Below, piece after piece: positions 34,291 through 35,054 of a stretch of DNA of 35,054 nucleotides. The notes under the pieces are model-generated. The model was not told the DNA's origin. It ran no database searches and was given only the letters and a program-made list of their open reading frames with translations. How positions within the stretch are numbered: position 1 is the first letter of the stretch; every line of letters starts with the position of its first letter. Source of the DNA: Rhodobiaceae bacterium (GTDB lineage Bacteria > Pseudomonadota > Alphaproteobacteria > Rhizobiales > NORP267); contig JAGRLG010000001.1 of the NCBI GenBank assembly GCA_020441905.1, positions 1 through 35,054 on the forward strand, written 5' to 3'. The position numbers and the translations under genes were made by a program.

Positions 34291-34863
34291 TGAACGGGGA
34301 TGATCATGCTTCCTCGAATTGGCAAGGGAGCGCCATGATATGCCATTAGCGCTGCGACAGGAAGTGTTCTCTTCCCCGCCAGCCTGGGCTGTGGCTGCCG
34401 GCGCCGGCATTGCTCCCGCCCGCCGCAATGGCCTCCGCCTTCGACGTCCCGCTTTCGCCGTCTCCTCGATACCATCTTTGTTGCATGGCGGGAAAGTGCC
34501 ATATTTCAGGCGATTTGGCCAAGTCTGCGCAGGCGGGCCGCGGCCTATGCCGGGTATCAAGGACGGATGCTCTCAGCCATCCGGCGCGCCGCAAACCGCC
34601 GCGTCGGGCCGCCGCCGCGATGGCCGCCGCCAGCAATCCTCGGCCAAAGGCCGGCGGCATTCCGCGACCCGCGCCGCGGAGCGGGCGCGGCGGAATGAGG
34701 CGAGGCTTGGGATCCAGAACTGTTCGGGGCCAGGCAAGGCGTTTTGTGGCAGTTCCGGCGTCATCCGCCTTGAATATGGCCGCCCGATCCTGCGTTATTG
34801 TGACGCAGGGCCGGTCATGGCGATATGCGGTGTGCGCGCCGCCGGCGGCAGGGGGCGGGCGTC
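34291..34863. other. noncoding-like region before the partial MTHFR-C gene
   Basis: This 573-bp stretch has open frames of up to about 185 codons, but their composition (serine/arginine/glycine-rich, no recognisable motifs) is noncoding-like. It holds hairpins with arms CATTCCGC/GCGGAATG (34658-34697) and CCTGCGT/ACGCAGG (34789-34809). A weak promoter-like pair, TTGAAT with CGTTAT at 17 bp, lies before the next gene. No gene is claimed. Confidence 0.5.
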
Positions 34864-35054
34864 ATGCGTGCGGTAAGGCTGTGGTCGGTTCGCCATTCGC
34901 GCTTCCTTGAGACGGCCTATGGCGCGTTTTCTTCCCTCCTTGGCATTTTGTCGCCCCTTTTGCGCCTCGTGCCGCGCCGCGCCATGGAGTACCCGGTGGC
35001 CGCTATCGAGCGCGCCGCCAAGGGGCTGGTCTTTGATTGCCATATGTGCGGCCA
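34864..35054 (+). CDS. methylenetetrahydrofolate reductase C-terminal domain-like protein, partial at window end
   Basis: The frame is open from ATG 34864 to the end (63 residues seen). It begins MRAVRLWSVRHSRFLE, has a hydrophobic LLGILSPLLRLVP, and reaches KGLVFDCHMCG just before the edge. K-G-L-x-F-D-C-x-M-C-G is the start of the cysteine-rich MTHFR C-terminal (MetF-associated) domain, which in family members continues with CxxxxTGxxCPMxCPK. The purine-rich AGGGGGCGGG precedes the start. It likely works with a MetF in one-carbon metabolism, beyond the window. The call rests on a short motif. Confidence 0.65.
   Translation, partial: MRAVRLWSVRHSRFLETAYGAFSSLLGILSPLLRLVPRRAMEYPVAAIERAAKGLVFDCHMCG

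Noticed and set aside
34319..34876. 185-codon plus-strand frame
   Set aside because: Composition is low-complexity and arginine/serine-rich with no motif, no ribosome-binding site, and it overlaps the better-supported MTHFR-C-like start.

Overview
The window is about 35 kb of GC-rich bacterial chromosome with dense, mostly overlapping operons. The rnfABCDGEH order (as in Rhodobacter), the codon use and the catabolic content suggest a facultatively anaerobic alphaproteobacterium of a Rhodospirillales-like lineage. That placement is inference; no rRNA or marker gene is present.

Left part (1-6400, all plus strand): a fatty-acid-hydroxylase-like di-iron membrane protein, a DMT-family transporter, then a tightly overlapping export operon (TetR regulator, HlyD-type adaptor, FtsX/MacB-type permease, ABC ATPase, small membrane protein). 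A strong palindrome upstream of the TetR gene is its probable operator. A 4-hydroxybenzoyl-CoA-thioesterase-like hotdog protein follows.

Middle-left (6425-13724, minus strand): a complete Rnf ion-pumping ferredoxin:NAD oxidoreductase operon (rnfA-B-C-D-G-E-H), preceded on the same strand by apbE (flavin transferase for RnfG/RnfD) and rseC. A soluble protein of unknown function, an old yellow enzyme (YqjM class) and a DoxX-like membrane protein follow.

Middle-right (17145-24463, plus strand): an alpha/beta hydrolase, a three-subunit molybdenum enzyme resembling phenylacetyl-CoA:acceptor oxidoreductase (PadB, PadC and PadD-like), a phenylacetate-CoA ligase (PaaK family) and an IclR regulator. 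Together these look like an anaerobic arylacetate module: activation to the CoA thioester, then four-electron oxidation at the alpha carbon to the aryl-glyoxylate.

Right part (24630-34050): iorAB (indolepyruvate/phenylpyruvate:ferredoxin oxidoreductase), an isochorismatase-fold protein lacking the usual catalytic cysteine and an amidohydrolase on the plus strand. They converge on a MarR regulator and a second molybdopterin enzyme on the minus strand. A near-identical palindrome in front of iorA and in front of the MarR gene indicates one regulon. A GntR/FCD regulator lies further right, and three copies of ATTGGATCCAAT flank it. IorAB would reduce ferredoxin and Rnf could re-oxidise or recharge it, so the energy and catabolic blocks plausibly work together.

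The right edge cuts a gene resembling the MetF-associated methylenetetrahydrofolate reductase C-terminal domain. No tRNA, rRNA, CRISPR array, transposase or prophage gene was seen.
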